DNA of 20,186 nt from NCBI GenBank assembly GCA_003427395.1, contig BFEA01000204.1, positions 1,098,531 to 1,118,716 of the forward strand, given 5' to 3'. A program made the position numbers and the translations under genes. Shown in pieces: positions 8,496-16,887 of the stretch. Source of the DNA: Chara braunii (Eukaryota; Streptophyta; Charophyceae; Charales; Characeae). The notes under the pieces are model-generated. The model had not been told where the DNA came from and made no database searches. It worked only from the letters and a program-made list of their open reading frames with translations. Within the stretch, counting starts at the first letter, position 1. Every line of letters starts with the position of its first letter.

Positions 8496-9008
8496 GATTG
8501 GAGACTTGATACAAGTTGGACAGAGATCAGTGTTGGACTCTGGTGGTAAGAGGCTGTGATACTTACCGGTTTCGAGACTTGGAGATTGTTGGGGTTGATA
8601 CTCGGCGGCATCACAGATTGGACACCAGTTACATTAGGACTCTGTACCTCCGCCATTGGTGACCTATTGTCCACGGCATTTTGATCTTGTTCGATGACAT
8701 TTTGGACTACCATATCGGTGACCTACTGGATTCTATCTCGGTGACATCTGGCGCTGCCTACATCTCCCACCTCCTTCGTCTCTCCTCCCACCTTTCACCT
8801 GTGTATGGTTGTACGGGGCCTGAGCACCGTCTATGATTGGCTCAGACCCCACCATCTCACGATTGTTTGTGTGTTGAGTGATATCTGCGTGAGTTCAGTC
8901 TATGTGAGTCAGTCCATTTATCAGACTTCCGCTGCATACATGCTCACCCTATATTGGTTGATCTTTGGTTCTGCTCATACTTGTTGAAGTATTCACTAGT
9001 ATGCAACA

Positions 9009-9189
9009 CTCACTATTTCCCCTGTCTGGCTTGTTGCCGATACTGCGTGATAATAGTTCACAAGGTCTTGTGAGATACTTGTCCACATTGTCTCTCAGAA
9101 TTCTTTGGGTAACCCATCTATTCCTTGTATAATATTAGCTTACTCTATCTTCCTCACCTACATCGGCTGCGAGGCATTGTCATTAACGC
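9009..9189. other. Short unassigned spacer after the LTR
   Basis: No gene. If the LTR end is right, CTCAC (9009-9013) would be the candidate right target-site duplicate. A palindrome, CACAAG-GT-CTTGTG, lies near 9060-9073. Confidence 0.35.
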
Positions 9190-10660
9190 CCCACAACTTT
9201 CGTGGCCTCTGGGCCGATGATAAATCGCATCAACGGCCCAGAGTGTGCCACCGGCCTCCGAGAGTCGCGGGGAGGGCCCCGCGGCCGATGTATGGGCCAA
9301 GTACTGCCCACCATTTCCACACACTTGACGAGGCTGGACAGTCCCACCAGATGTGTGTCGTCAACTCGAATAGCCACAGACATCTTTTGCACTGAGGATC
9401 GATCTCAAGACCTTTCGATAGGGGCCACACCGCTGATGGAGTGGCTAGCAACGAGGCAGGCCACAGTATGGCTGCTGCCCTCGGGTTTGGAGCGTTTCCA
9501 AGCTGTTCCCAGCATTGCTTTAGGCCGCACATGATTCTGTCTTCCTCTGTTGTATCGACTTGCGACCACTGTGGCCACCATCATTGGAGCCCTTGCCTTT
9601 GTCTGTACTTCGTAGCCCACTTTCTGGGAGTACTCCCCCAGAGACAGATTATCGCCCTGCTGTCCACGGCCCTTCCAAACCCATTGTTTTGGATCCACTT
9701 TTAACTGTTCGATTGGCGTTCCAGATCCCCACAGTTCCACTGTCCAATTTCCATCCACATCCACCTTTTCTCTGATGCAGACTTCTGCGATCAAGCCTTG
9801 AGGTATCGTCACTAGTGTGTTGGGCTCCTCCTCCATCTCCAGTTGGTTTGGCGAACCCTGTTGCAGCTTCCACTGTTGGAATACTCTTCCCCCACCAACT
9901 GGTACGCCTGTCAGCTTCGGGAATCTTACTTCTTCGTCCAGGAGTTGGACCGAGTACCAGGTACCGGGGGGGTTCAGTCCCTCTGGGCTCAGCAGGTTGG
10001 TCCATTCCGATGGTAGAGCGTGAATGTTTGCCTGCCTCTTCTCTTCCACGTCCCAACAGTGCTTCGATTTCTGTTTCAGCTTCTCTGTTGAGAGCCACCT
10101 TCCCTCCCGTACGTCCAGAGGTCTTTCAGTCTCACTACTACTTTCATTGTCCACGATCTCCCGAAGCTGCCTCTTGCAGTGTCCGCCATAAACATGGAGC
10201 CGTCCGTCTTCCTGATCACCTGGTTTTCGAAGATAATCTGTGATAGAATTTCTTCCTTCGTGGAGGGCTTGCTTCCCGTGTCTGGTTTGACAGCTTTCCA
10301 CGCTTTCAAAACCGCTGACCAGAATTCCAAAGATATTTGTCGTCGGAGGTACGAATCGATCCACACACATGCCCGAACGTCCTCTGGATGGACTAGTCCC
10401 CATTCCTTACCCGCAATTCGTTCGCCCAATCGAGTCCAGTATTTGTCTGCCTGGGTGCAAATTGCCCTGAGCACCTATCTTGCCAACATAGCGATGATTC
10501 TCCTACCCGGCTCCACCAGACCCACTCCCCCTTCTGGTTTGGGGACACAAATCAAGTCCCATGCCACTTTGGACATCACTCCTTCCAAAATTTGTGACGA
10601 AGTGCGGTGAAGGATTTTGGTTTTTCGAAAATAGAGGTCTTCTCCTGAGCGTCCCATTAA
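9190..10660 (-). mobile_element. LINE 2: C-terminal half of an L1-like element
   Basis: On the minus strand the piece starts near 10660 inside the post-RT connection region (VAWDLICVPKPEGGVGLVEP), runs through a long charged stretch, and ends with the CCHC zinc-binding segment near 9330-9390. The RT palm is absent. The organisation matches LINE 1 and LINE 3, and VAWDLI...GGVGL is the counterpart of VAWQSI...GGLGI in LINE 1 and VWQKIT...GGLRI in LINE 3. The 3' tail shared by copies A-D is not seen, so both ends are truncated. Confidence 0.85.
9230..10657 (-). pseudogene. LINE 2 C-terminal coding remnant
   Basis: The coding signal runs through at least three frames. The first is 10657-10475, ending in a stop after ARRIIAMLAR-like sequence. 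Next is 10474-10076, containing ICTQADKYWTRLGE and DVRACVWIDSYL. Then a 332-residue frame takes over from about 10080 to 9530 (NPPGTWYSVQLLDEEVRF, NTLVTIPQGLIAEV). The last, 9532-9230, holds the zinc-binding residues: CKRC, 8 residues, H, 4 residues, C. Frame switches without intervening long gaps point to small indels. The 332-residue frame is real only in its middle; its ends are out of frame with the family. Confidence 0.75.
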
Positions 10661-10772
10661 TCATACCTGTCATAACAGGAGCTCAATAACCAATTATCAT
10701 TTATTTTTTCCCCCCTGAAAATGGGGCCCAGTGCCCAAGGCTCATATTAACATATGTGATACAACGCAGAAA
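10661..10772. other. Junction between LINE 2 and the rRNA insert
   Basis: About 110 bases with no recognised content. The side next to the insert could hold a highly diverged continuation of the rRNA, since the sequence after GCTGCATGGCTGT on the minus strand no longer matches the universally conserved GTCAGCTCGTG block. Confidence 0.3.
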
Positions 10773-10864
10773 CACAGCCATGCAGCATCTGTATGAAGTC
10801 AAAGTACATCTCTTACGAGGAGTTTCTTTCATATGTCAAGGGCTGGTAAGGTTTTGCGCGTTGT

Positions 10865-10897
<33 letters not shown>

Positions 10898-10899
10898 AG

Positions 10900-10933
<34 letters not shown>

Positions 10934-10936
10934 CCT
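10773..10936 (-). rRNA. rrnS: Mitochondrial-type small-subunit rRNA fragment (probable NUMT)
   Basis: On the minus strand, AAACTCAAAGGAATTGACGG, CACAAGCGGTGGAGCATG, TGGTTTAATTCGA and AACCTTACC follow in the order of a bacterial-type 16S 3' major domain, and GCTGCATGGCTGT closes it. This corresponds roughly to E. coli positions 890-1055. GATACAACGCGCAAAACCTTACCAGCCCTTGACATATGA is divided here only for length: the CAACGCGCAAAACC and CAGCCCTTGACATATGA blocks resemble plant mitochondrial rrn18 more than chloroplast or bacterial 16S. The gene breaks off abruptly at both sides, so this is a fragment inserted in nuclear DNA, not a working gene. The open frames crossing it are spurious. Confidence 0.87.
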
Positions 10937-11687
10937 CTTCCCATTAGGGCTGGAAGAGCCTTCACCACTGCTCCCATAGAGACAGCTTCCCTGCACAATA
11001 GAGATGGAATTGAGATTAAGAATTTAAGAATAAGGACTGAGCATTGATTGCTTCCCCAAGGAGGAGGGATTAACTCATTTCCGTAGACATTCGAATTCTG
11101 CTCTACTATAGCGAAATGCCAATGATCAAACCCTACACACAAAATTCCAGGGGGGAGTTACAGCAGAGCAAAGAAATCCAGCCCATCCCGGTCCTCGTCA
11201 AACCCTCGTTGAATATGCCGAATAGTAAAGGCCCCATGAGATGGAATGAGTCAAGGACCACGAGAGAGGAAGAATTCACCAAGCTAGGGAGATCAACGCA
11301 CATGAAGGGAGGGGGGAGAAATAACAAACCAAGAAATCACCCCTGCCCCCCAAACCCCCTCGCCACAGCCTCTGTTCTTCTTCTGGAATCCCACAGGAAC
11401 AGCTACAAGGACGTCCATAATGATGTCGAATTACATGGGGCCAGCCACCTGCGGATATATCTGAAGACCGCTAAGATTGTGGTCTTCTCCTGACCAGACT
11501 ACAAAAGAGTGCACACTACATGCTGCCATGCACAAGATTCGAAACACAAAAAAGTATGGCAGTGTATCTTTCGATGTTCTAGCAGAAGATTCATTCTCAT
11601 TTTGCACATTTGATGAGTAGTGGAGTAAGGTGCAATATCTCGTAATGGATGGGAGGGCAAGCCTCCGCAACGTCCCTAACCGTAGTC
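10937..11687. other. Unassigned region beside the rRNA insert
   Basis: No gene is recognised. The minus strand has AT-balanced sequence without the next upstream rRNA helices, so it is not simply more of the rRNA gene. It may be other mitochondrial sequence carried in the same transfer, or nuclear DNA. The 125-residue plus-strand frame at 11116-11493 has no domain and a proline-rich middle made by C runs. Confidence 0.3.
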
Positions 11688-12075
11688 ATTAAGCAACCAC
11701 CGCACTTGCCTACAAAAATACTTGTGCTGCAGGGTGGTTGGCAGCTTGTGGGCAGGAATTTGAGCATGCTGACTTTTGGTGTTCCCCCCCCCCCTGGAAT
11801 TCTGAAGAAAAGGCAGAACGAATATGCAGTGCTGATCTTTCAGGGGGAAAATACGAGTCAAACAAGAAGAGGCATCGGCATAGCGCACAGCCTCTTTTTG
11901 CCGAGGTGGAAAAGAACTGTGTGCGAAGCTTTGCCGAAGCGCCAGCATGACTTTTGTTTCCCCTTTTGGCTGGCGCCGCGATCATTTTTGGTGCGGGAGC
12001 ACTGTTCACCTGAAAGATCGCAAACGGTTCGTTGTGGTGTTTTGAGTTTGCCCATGAAAGGTAGTGGTGGTTTAA
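11688..12075. mobile_element. Possible fold-back MITE-like element X, TTAA ends
   Basis: The right end GGTAGTGGTGGTTTAA (12060-12075) is the exact reverse complement of the 16 bases at 12482-12497. The proposed left end, TTAAGCAACCACCGC at 11688, is only a rough match. Two further inverted pairs nest inside: GATCTTTCAGG (11834-11844) with CCTGAAAGATC (12009-12019), and GCGCCAGC (11939-11946) with GCTGGCGC (11969-11976). The nested symmetry favours a fold-back element; the weak left end keeps confidence low. The long plus-strand frame (11649-12419) crosses it and has no domain. Confidence 0.4.
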
Positions 12076-12245
12076 ACCGCGAGTACACGGCCCCAGCATT
12101 GCAGAATGTTTTCGTCGGCAGAAGCAAACCGTGGAGGGGCCGCGCCGCATGGAGCGCCATTAAAAAACATTTCGGCGGCGTCCAAAGTGGTGCGGGTTTC
12201 ATGCTGACACCCGCGGGCCGATGTGTGGTGTACTGGATCATGAGG
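12072..12245 (-). repeat. Repeat R1
   Basis: This segment is homologous to 16250-16428 (R2). The best block, about 60 bases at 12178-12236, includes GTGGTGCGGGTTTCATGCTGA and shares about 85 percent of its bases by eye. Outside it, only GAGTACAC, the GCAA/GGAGG area and short blocks align. In this block both copies can read QHETRTT on the minus strand. The core GCGGGT...ACCCGC can form a small hairpin. I do not recognise the family. Confidence 0.7.
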
Positions 12246-13009
12246 AACTGCAAAGAAAGGAGAAAGAAAAGGATAGGAAGCAGGAAAGGAGATCTGACAT
12301 GGGAAGAAGACGCATACATAATCTGCTACGTGGATTTGACAGCTAGATACATGCACACAGTAAATCAGCACCAAAAGGGAGCCATTCTTTATATCCCTCC
12401 ACCTGTAGTAGGGCCTTGAGTTCCTATCCCCTCGCTCTGCCTCCATTGCTTCATGTTTTCTAAAAGGTAGTTTTTCATCACTTAAACCACCACTACCTCC
12501 GAGCCTGTTTTTGCCGACCCTGATTTTCACTGCACGCCGAGTTTTGCCGAACCTGGGTTCCGTTTTGTTTCTTTTCTGGTAAAATTCTGAAAAAAAGGAA
12601 AAAAAGAGCATGGGCAGACTTTCAGAAAAGAACAAGCACGGTGTTACAGCCAGGCGATCATATCCACAAAAAAGAAAAAGAGACAAAACAAACACCCCTT
12701 TGGACGTGATACCACGAAGATACCTACCCCAAAGTAGTTGTGTGAGTATACCCTCAGTGAGGGTGTTACGGCAGGGGAGTCAGGTCCACAGAAGAAGAAA
12801 AAAGAAAGGAAAAACGAAACTGAACTTAGGGTGGGAGAGGAGGTTCATACATTCTGCAAAGTCGCATTGTGGGCATGCCCTCCTCTACAAAGTGTCAGCA
12901 GCCTGTGGACTGCGCAGTATCACCTTGGCAGGGCACCAAAACGAAAAAGAGAAGGGAAAATTGCATCTGTACCGCATTTAAAAATGTGAATACCTGCTAT
13001 ACCCAGTCC

Positions 13010-13440
13010 CGGTGCCCGACTTGCATATGTACCCTGGAAATGGTCTGCGCAAATTATTTGCATGCCCAGGATGGAGATGGGCCAAGGTTGGTACCGCAAA
13101 TTTGTGGTTATACAGAACTACTGGAATGCTCAACTTATGCTCATGCCCTGGCAAATTGTGTGCAAACCCAATTTTGCCTGCCCGGTTCCTGGGCATAAGC
13201 ATAATTTTGTGCTCCCCAATCAGGGCCTGTGGGACTGGGTATGTGTGTAAGCTGGCACATGGCAAAAGCAGGGTATTACCTTAACTTGAGCAGGGTTTGG
13301 GTATAGATGCAAGTTGGGTGTTGGACTGGGTATAGCAGGCATTCCCATCTTTAATTGGGGTACAGATCTAGCTTTCCAGCCTGGGCGCTTGGAGTGCCCA
13401 GCTTTGCCAACCCCCCCGGCCAGGCACCCGGGCCCTCTCA
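13010..13440. repeat. Degenerate short-motif repeat region
   Basis: Motifs such as TGCCCGGT, TTGCATGCCC, ATGCCCTGGCAAATT and CTGGGTAT recur in varied spacing, giving an impression of a decayed minisatellite. No clean period can be assigned by eye. The overlapping 75-110 residue frames on both strands are rich in cysteine and glycine only because of this composition. Confidence 0.4.
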
Positions 13441-13826
13441 GCGCCACCCCCCGAAAACCTCGAAAAAAAAAATCCGTGCCACCGGCCTACGACCCAGAGG
13501 GGAAAAAGAAAGGGCGGCGGCCGCAAAATTTTTCAGGGTCCGGTAGGCCCCGTGTCATGTTTTCTTTTTTTATTAGCCTGGGCCGTCGATCTGCGTCGAT
13601 TTTCGTCCTCCGCTGTCTGAAAAATTCGAATCTCGGGACTTTGCACGCATCCCTGCGCCCTCCGCCCTCCGCTGTCTGGACTTCAACTGTGCCAGTTCCG
13701 GTGGCCGCCGTCGCCCTGCCAACCGATTGTCGTCGCTGTCCTGCTGTCCTCAAGGCCACGACATCGCCGTCGCCCTCAGCCTCGCCATCAACTGCCTGTG
13801 CTGTCGTTGCCCTGCCGCCCTCCAGG

Positions 13827-14105
13827 TTCTTCTTCTTCTTCTTCTTCTTCTTCCTCCTCCTCCTCCTCCTCCTCTTCCTCTCCTCCTCTTCTTTGTCCTC
13901 TTCTCATCATTCTTCCTCTTCTTCTTCTACTCCATTTCCTCGTGTTCTTTTCCTTCTCCTTCGTTTCTTCGTCTTCTTCTTCTGTTTCTTCTTTGTCATT
14001 TTTTCTTCATCGTTTCTTCTTTTTCTTCCTCTCATTCTTCTTCTTCTTCTTCTTCTTCTTCTTCTTCTTCTTCTTCTTCTTCTTCTTCTTTGTCGGTTCT
14101 CCTTT
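13827..14105. repeat. TTC/TCC pyrimidine microsatellite
   Basis: TTC units (13827-13852, 14037-14090) alternate with TCC units and interrupted TTC-rich stretches, with nearly all pyrimidines on the plus strand. It produces the poly-Ser, poly-Leu, poly-Phe and poly-Arg frames seen here, which are not genes. The purine/pyrimidine asymmetry would allow triplex (H-DNA) formation. Confidence 0.92.
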
Positions 14106-14140
14106 ATCTTCTTTGTCGTTTCTTCTTTGCCTCCCCCCGC

Positions 14141-14612
14141 CATAGACTTCCTCCATCTCCTCCGCCATAACCTCCGTCCTCCCTCTCCCGCCACAACCTC
14201 CGTTGTCCCTCCTCCTCTTTCCCTCTCCATCGCCTCCCTCTGCCATAGACTTCCTCCCTCTCCTCCGCCATAGCCATCGTCCTCCCTCCTCCCTCCTCCC
14301 TCCTCCCTCCTCCCTCACAACCGCCCTCCTCTTTCCCTCTCCATTGCCTCCCTCCGCTATACACTTCCTCCCTCTCCTCCGCCATAGCCTCCGTCCTCCC
14401 ACCTCCCTCTCCCGCCACAACCTCTGCCCTCCTTCCTCCCTCCTCCCTCCTCCCTATTCTGTCACAGGTTGTGACTCACAACCTCCCTCCTCCTCTTTCC
14501 CTCTCCATCGCCTCCCTCCGCCATAGACTTCCTCCCTCTCCTCCGCCATAGACTTCCTCCCTCTCCTCCGCCATAGCCTCCGTCCTCCCTCCTCTCTCTC
14601 CCGCCATAACCA
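14141..14612. repeat. TCC-rich minisatellite with a higher-order unit of about 100 bp
   Basis: The word GCCATAGACTTCCTCC, or close forms, recurs at about 14143, 14242, 14350 and 14521 (twice in quick succession there). Each is followed by CTCTCCTCCGCCATA and then CCTCCGTCCTCCC, often CTCTCCCGCCACAACC. This gives a higher-order period of roughly 100-110 bp built from 6-bp CCTCCC-like words. Both strands show only composition-driven frames. Confidence 0.85.
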
Positions 14613-15051
14613 ACATGTCTGCAAAAAACTTGAAAAACGAAATGTGGTCAGATTTGGACTACTTGGAAAGCGCAGCAAGGCCCTGCTGACAAAAAATAAA
14701 ATAAATAAATTCAGTGGATTTTTTTCATGCCCGGGGTACCCCGTGCGAATTCCCTACCAGGGCGGGAGCCCTGGGAAAGCTACGTACAGATGCAGTTTCC
14801 CAAAAAAAGAAAGAAAACAAAAACACAAACAACAAAAACCTGAAATTGGCCACAATAGGTGTTAGATATAAACTTGTGAGTTTTGGTGTGAGCACAATTT
14901 GGTGCACGACCTTCCCCGACATGGTCTTTTCTTTTTCTTTTTCTTTTTCGAAGGGGCCCACAAGGCCCAACTGCCGAGCCTCGTCCGACCCCTGAAAAGC
15001 TCGGAAGAAATGGGAAAACTGACATTTTTCTCATTTTTCCCAGGAGTGAGC
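14613..15051. other. Unassigned right portion of element Y
   Basis: No gene. It contains a 12-bp palindrome CGGGGTACCCCG near 14731-14742 and a CTTTTT microsatellite at 14928-14949. Confidence 0.35.
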
Positions 15052-15248
15052 GAGGTAGTAGTGGTTTAAGCAATATTCCGTCTGTCTTTGGCTTGTGGCT
15101 TCTGCTGCGTTATATGTCACCTACCCATCATTCTGTCCTGGTTTGGCAGGGGGGCGTCGAAAGGGCAGTCACACACATCCCCTTCGTTTTCTGCTTTTGA
15201 GGTCAGAATATTCTCGTTTGTTTCCACACCCCTGGGTTTTGCTATCCA

Positions 15249-15450
15249 TTTTTTTATTATTATTATTTTTTTTGAAAGCCCTCTTGCAAGGCCTCTATCC
15301 CGGCGACGGTAAGAGAGCCGCCAGGATTGAGGCTTTGTCTGCCGGGGCGCTCCATCTATTGGTGGGTAGCTACACCTGCTGGAAACCAGGTCCAGCGTCC
15401 CTTAGATACATTCGTGAAATTCAAGTCCGGACTACCAGCATCAGTTACTC
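15249..15450 (-). mobile_element. LINE 3' tail, copy D (divergent subfamily)
   Basis: A minus-strand tail with an A-rich end (T/ATT run at 15249-15273). The GGGACGCTGG block (reversed near 15391-15402), the CACCAATAGATGGAGC word and the upstream CTGATGCTGG box (15434-15450, reversed) are conserved with copies A-C. Between the GGAGC hairpin and the poly(A) the sequence is quite different from the other copies, so it is either a separate subfamily or a chimera. The tail ends in AATAATAAT rather than pure A. Confidence 0.68.
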
Positions 15451-15840
15451 TACTTCAGAACACCCATCTTCTCTTTGGAGTTTCTTAGTCCCCTTCCCTA
15501 AGCGTGGGCCTTTCGTATCATCTTGCCCTGCCCGCACCTAGAAGTTGCTCAGTAATGATTGTCAGCCTTAACTCCCCTATTCACCAACCCCAAGCTACTT
15601 TCTGACATCAGCAGCCCCCCAAATATCTCTGAGTGTGTTTTTTGCCTTTATACCCTTGTTTCATCTCTTGTCTCTGATTTGATTGAACAGACCTCTTGGT
15701 CCATTATTGTGTATATGGTGTCAGCTGGACCATGACTCTCCCAGCCCCTGCTCTGGAAGGCAGTCCGGCATCTGTATTGATAGTCAACTGACAGATTAGT
15801 GGTGTACAATTGTTGTCTTAGGCTGGCTGGCCACTTGCCG
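15451..15840. other. Unassigned spacer
   Basis: No gene or repeat recognised. The long minus-strand frame from 16220 to 15648 extends through here but takes its length from the G-rich block next to it. Confidence 0.35.
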
Positions 15841-15844
15841 AGCA

Positions 15845-16055
15845 GGTTGAGAAAAAGGGGGAGGGGGCAGAGCGGAGGGAAGGGAGGGAGACGGCGATGG
15901 GACAGAAGGGGGAGGCTGGGACGGGATAGGGGGGGGCTGTGAAGGGGTTGGAGGGGGCGGTGTGAGGGTTGTAGGAGGCGTGGCGGAGGGCAAAGGGGGG
16001 GGCGGCAAAGGGGCGGAAGGAGGGGATGAGATGGAGGAGGGGGGGATTGTATAGG
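15845..16055. repeat. G-rich tract with many G runs (G-quadruplex potential)
   Basis: About 20 runs of three or more G occur on the plus strand within 210 bases, mostly separated by 1-8 bases, which satisfies the usual four-run pattern many times over. The proline-rich minus-strand frames (190 and 70 residues) are translations of this composition and are not supported as proteins. Confidence 0.88.
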
Positions 16056-16249
16056 TGGTGAAGGAGAGGGACAGTCCCCGCAGTCCTGGGGTAAAGCCGG
16101 ATCGTTATTGCTTCGTGGCACTTCGTCTAGCGCTTGGTCCGGATATCCGAGAAGAGGTGTTGGGAAGCAGTTCGCCGGTCTGTATAGTCGAAGCCCGCAA
16201 GAAGATGAGTATTCACTCACCTTCCAATCAGCCTACTGGATATCTTAAA

Positions 16250-16428
16250 TTGTGAGTACACTGCCTCAGCCTTGCTGAAGATTTTTTTTTTGTCGCCACA
16301 AGCAAATCTTGGAGGCGCCTCGCAGCCAGGCCCTATTGAAATAAAAGAAAATCCGGCAGCCTCCGAAGTGGTGCGGGTTTCATGCTGACGCCCGCCTGCC
16401 GACATGTGGTGTACTGGTGCTTTTAAGG
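16250..16428 (-). repeat. Repeat R2
   Basis: Second copy of the R1 repeat at 12072-12245, in the same orientation. It keeps GTGGTGCGGGTTTCATGCTGA (16370-16390) and GTGGTGTACTGG (16406-16417). Here the minus-strand frame (16606-16217) is open right across the shared block, whereas in R1 the matching peptide is split between two frames. It lacks the TTAA inverted-repeat end that adjoins R1. Confidence 0.7.
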
Positions 16429-16887
16429 CGCCAAGGGCATGGTTCACGTTGGGCCGCTCGGTCCAACCCGCTACTGCGACAATCAAGGGACCGCGGCCTA
16501 CTGCGGAATCTTTGTCCCGGGAGGGGCAGGCCCCGACGTAGACCCCGGGATAGTAATAAGCACCCGAGCGAGACCTCAATGAATTGGGCGAGGGCGGGTT
16601 CCACACAACTGGCCATTCAGTCCAACACCTCGGTTTGGCCGTCCGACCATCTTCAGGGGCGGCCCACTATCTTCCGGGGCCCCAAAGGGCATGTTCACAC
16701 TTGAACCCCTCACAATGGGTCGCGGCTGGTGGACGCGGCATCTGCAAAAGGCATCCCGCCACTTAAAATTTTCTCCGTTTTGTGGCCGATCGCCCACGGG
16801 CTCACCAAAACGGGTTGCGTGCTCAACTCCTTGGCTGCAGCGGCGGCCACCCACGACTAGTGTCGAGCCCGATTAAAAAAAAAAAAA
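16429..16887. mobile_element. Possible retroposon-like GC-rich segment ending in poly(A)
   Basis: A GC-rich stretch ends sharply in 13 A residues at 16875-16887, after which composition changes to AT-rich. Inside are a direct pair near 16428-16451 and 16678-16703 (GGGCATG then TTCAC in both) and a tandem pair of about 20 bases at 16647-16682 (ATCTTC plus a GGGGC block). Abrupt composition change plus an A run suggests a retroposed copy, perhaps together with R2, but there is no recognised source. Confidence 0.35.

Larger units (their letters stand above)
7834..9008 (+). mobile_element. 3' LTR of the gypsy element (about 1175 bp)
   Basis: The left end TGTTACATAC follows the polypurine tract. 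The right end GTATGCAACA at 8999-9008 is its inverted match in 9 of 10 bases, giving TG...CA termini. Inside are a perfect 15-bp hairpin (8041-8075), a second hairpin (8114-8131), a pyrimidine/TTC tract (8407-8495), and GGTGACCTA-type short direct repeats at 8659-8745. No second LTR is in the window, so boundaries rest on the terminal inverted repeat alone. The open frames inside come from the TTC tract and have no domain. Confidence 0.75.
12482..15069. mobile_element. Possible TTAA-ended inverted-repeat element Y (2.6 kb)
   Basis: TTAAACCACCACTACCTC at 12482-12499 is matched by its reverse complement, with one difference, at 15052-15069. Both termini begin with TTAA. No transposase is visible between them; the inside is degenerate short repeats plus TTC and TCC arrays. 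It could be one non-autonomous DNA transposon enlarged by microsatellite growth, or two unrelated copies of a shorter element that happen to face each other. The related end at 12060-12075 shows the sequence belongs to a family. Confidence 0.42.

Noticed and set aside
9105-9395. Plus-strand open frames antisense to the LINE 2 zinc-binding end
   Set aside because: They are shadows of the LINE coding strand; the CX2C-HX4C pattern is on the minus strand.
10756-11142. Small open frames over the rRNA fragment
   Set aside because: They are translations of rRNA sequence and its flank.
11649-12419. 256-residue plus-strand open frame
   Set aside because: It crosses the end of element X and repeat R1, has no domain, and its open state is explained by a low stop density. 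The R1 peptide similarity is on the other strand.
13314-14273. 319-residue plus-strand open frame with long Phe, Leu and Ser runs, and its minus-strand Arg-rich counterparts
   Set aside because: These are translations of TTC and TCC microsatellites in all frames; no domain and no coding signature outside the repeats.
13827-14612. CRISPR array
   Set aside because: The repeats are simple or minisatellite units without unique spacers, in a eukaryotic transposon context.
15648-16220. 190-residue proline-rich minus-strand open frame
   Set aside because: It is produced by the G-rich tract, with no conserved motif; another frame of the same block is also open.
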